From positions 750 through 31,529 of the IMG/VR virus record IMGVR_UViG_3300030012_000635: DNA of 30,780 nucleotides; one strand, written 5' to 3'. The notes under the pieces were generated by a model. That model was not told the DNA's origin. It did not search any database and saw only the letters and a list, made by a program, of their open reading frames with translations. Source of the DNA: a virus. A program made the translations under genes and the position numbers. Of this stretch, positions 29,888 through 30,780 are shown one piece after another. Numbering within the stretch: the stretch's first letter is position 1; every line of letters begins with the position of its first letter.

Positions 29888-30780
29888 TGGCATTATCACA
29901 ACCCCATGCAAACTATACCACAGCTTTAAATAATGCTAGTAGTGCTGGATTAGATGAAGATTATTTAATTATACTTGAATATAAAGATAGTTCTTCTGGT
30001 GGAAAAATAGGGCTAAGTATGGATTATTCTGGCAATATTACAGATGATGAAGATGGTTCTAGTGCCACTGTATCTTTTACCCCTTGCATAACATCTAGCC
30101 CAAGCATAAGAGAAAAAATTGATTTAAAGAACTATTCTAGTTCTATTGGTAATGTAACAGTAAATATTGTAGACATAGAAACTTCTGAAAGTACATTTCC
30201 ATTATCTAATAATAATGGTAGATTTTCTGGTGAATTTCCTAAAAGCAGTGGTGGCAGAGTTTTTATTAATAGTAAAGTTAGGATATTTTCTAAAGTATCA
30301 TCAGATACACAGACTGCAAGATTTTTAAAAGTATTTGAGGGGCGTTTAGGCAGTGTACAAGCTAATTTTATTGCCAAGACAGTATCACTAAAGCTTAATG
30401 CCTATAACCCTTTTAAGGACATTATTTTGCCCCTCACAAGAGATTCTTCTTTAGGCATACCAGCCCCAATATCTTATGGTAACTTTACACCTAACAGCAC
30501 TGGGGGCTATGCAACAAGTGGAAACTTCTTTGAAATGCCAGTACATTCTAATGATGGTGGTTTTTTAACAGCAGTAGCTAGAGATGAAGCTATATCAAGT
30601 GAATCTGTACCCCATATATTTGATGACAGTACAGATAGTTTTATACCTATACATCATATAACCAGTTCAGATACTGGTTTAGCTTCTACAGTAAGTTCAG
30701 ATGGTGTACACAAAACAAAATTTAGCACAGCTTTAATTAGAACAGTAAAATATAAACCTGATTCTATTGATACAGATACT
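29887..30780 (+). CDS. Tail-tip/distal tail protein, 5' part (continues at base 1)
   Basis: ATG 29887 overlaps the tape measure TGA. The frame is open to the window end (298 codons) with no stop. It begins MALSQPHANYTTALNNASSA, then a strand segment (EDYLIILEYKDSSSGGKIGL), SSATVSFTPCITSSPSIREK and IGNVTVNIVDIETSE. From residue 165 onward (30379) it is the same sequence as bases 1-402, with only synonymous changes. The N-terminal region has the beta-sandwich look of siphophage distal tail/hub proteins. The complete gene is rebuilt by joining at 30378/1. Confidence 0.75.
   Translation, partial: MALSQPHANYTTALNNASSAGLDEDYLIILEYKDSSSGGKIGLSMDYSGNITDDEDGSSATVSFTPCITSSPSIREKIDLKNYSSSIGNVTVNIVDIETSESTFPLSNNNGRFSGEFPKSSGGRVFINSKVRIFSKVSSDTQTARFLKVFEGRLGSVQANFIAKTVSLKLNAYNPFKDIILPLTRDSSLGIPAPISYGNFTPNSTGGYATSGNFFEMPVHSNDGGFLTAVARDEAISSESVPHIFDDSTDSFIPIHHITSSDTGLASTVSSDGVHKTKFSTALIRTVKYKPDSIDTDT
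30379..30780. repeat. End repeat, copy 2 (matches 1-402)
   Basis: Ungapped match to 1-402 with 9 substitutions, all synonymous, including a two-base serine change AGT to TCT at bases 307-309. The copies are therefore different alleles of the same locus. Confidence 0.97.

Noticed and set aside
1-30780. tRNA genes, CRISPR arrays, integrase or transposase
   Set aside because: No cloverleaf-like segments, regular spaced repeats, tyrosine/serine recombinase motifs or insertion-sequence ends were seen by eye; a tRNA scan would settle the first.

Overview
The window looks like a complete genome of a small tailed phage with siphovirus architecture, read slightly more than once around. The last 402 bases (30379-30780) repeat the first 402 at about 98% identity. 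This implies a circularly permuted unit of about 30,378 bp, with one tail gene (about 767 codons) split across the window ends. The DNA is AT-rich. Every gene I can support is on the + strand, packed with TAATG/ATGA overlaps and frequent GTG/TTG starts. There is no integrase, DNA polymerase, RNA polymerase or tRNA. Several small families (a DUF5824-like protein, very basic peptides, an SLT-type lysin, a long S74 fibre) resemble those of uncultured marine phages. A marine low-GC bacterial host is therefore plausible but not proven.

Layout around the circle. (1) 9.66-15.56 kb: packaging and head genes (TerS, TerL, portal, MuF-like minor head, putative neck protein, scaffold, major capsid protein, zinc ribbon). 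(2) 15.56-21.02 kb: one 1818-residue fibre with a C-terminal S74 self-cleaving chaperone. (3) 21.0-23.6 kb: lysis-like membrane proteins, a murein hydrolase and a metallophosphoesterase. (4) 23.57-30.78 kb continuing at 1-1.81 kb: neck and tail genes (adaptor, two tandem paralogous tail-completion proteins, tail tube, a frameshifted tail chaperone pair, tape measure, tail-tip protein). (5) 1.81-3.14 kb: very basic small proteins and a tail-associated protein. (6) 3.24-6.77 kb: early/replication module (HTH regulator, annealing-type recombinase, replication initiator, HNH and PD-(D/E)XK-like nucleases, SSB-like protein). Chain elongation is presumably left to the host. (7) 6.9-9.4 kb: an accessory island of small unknown genes, several in self-contained promoter-gene-terminator units.

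The most unusual structure is in that island. Three exactly collinear 100-nt promoter/leader cassettes each carry TTGACA-N18-TATAAT (one TATACT), an ATG exactly at the predicted transcription start, and an SD-led ATG 12 codons downstream in the same frame. The early plus accessory module is also bracketed by two near-identical operator palindromes, each abutting a 41-nt pure A/T tract. Other notable signals are an A-AAA-AAG -1 frameshift site in the tail chaperone, several candidate RNA structures, and end copies that differ only at synonymous positions.
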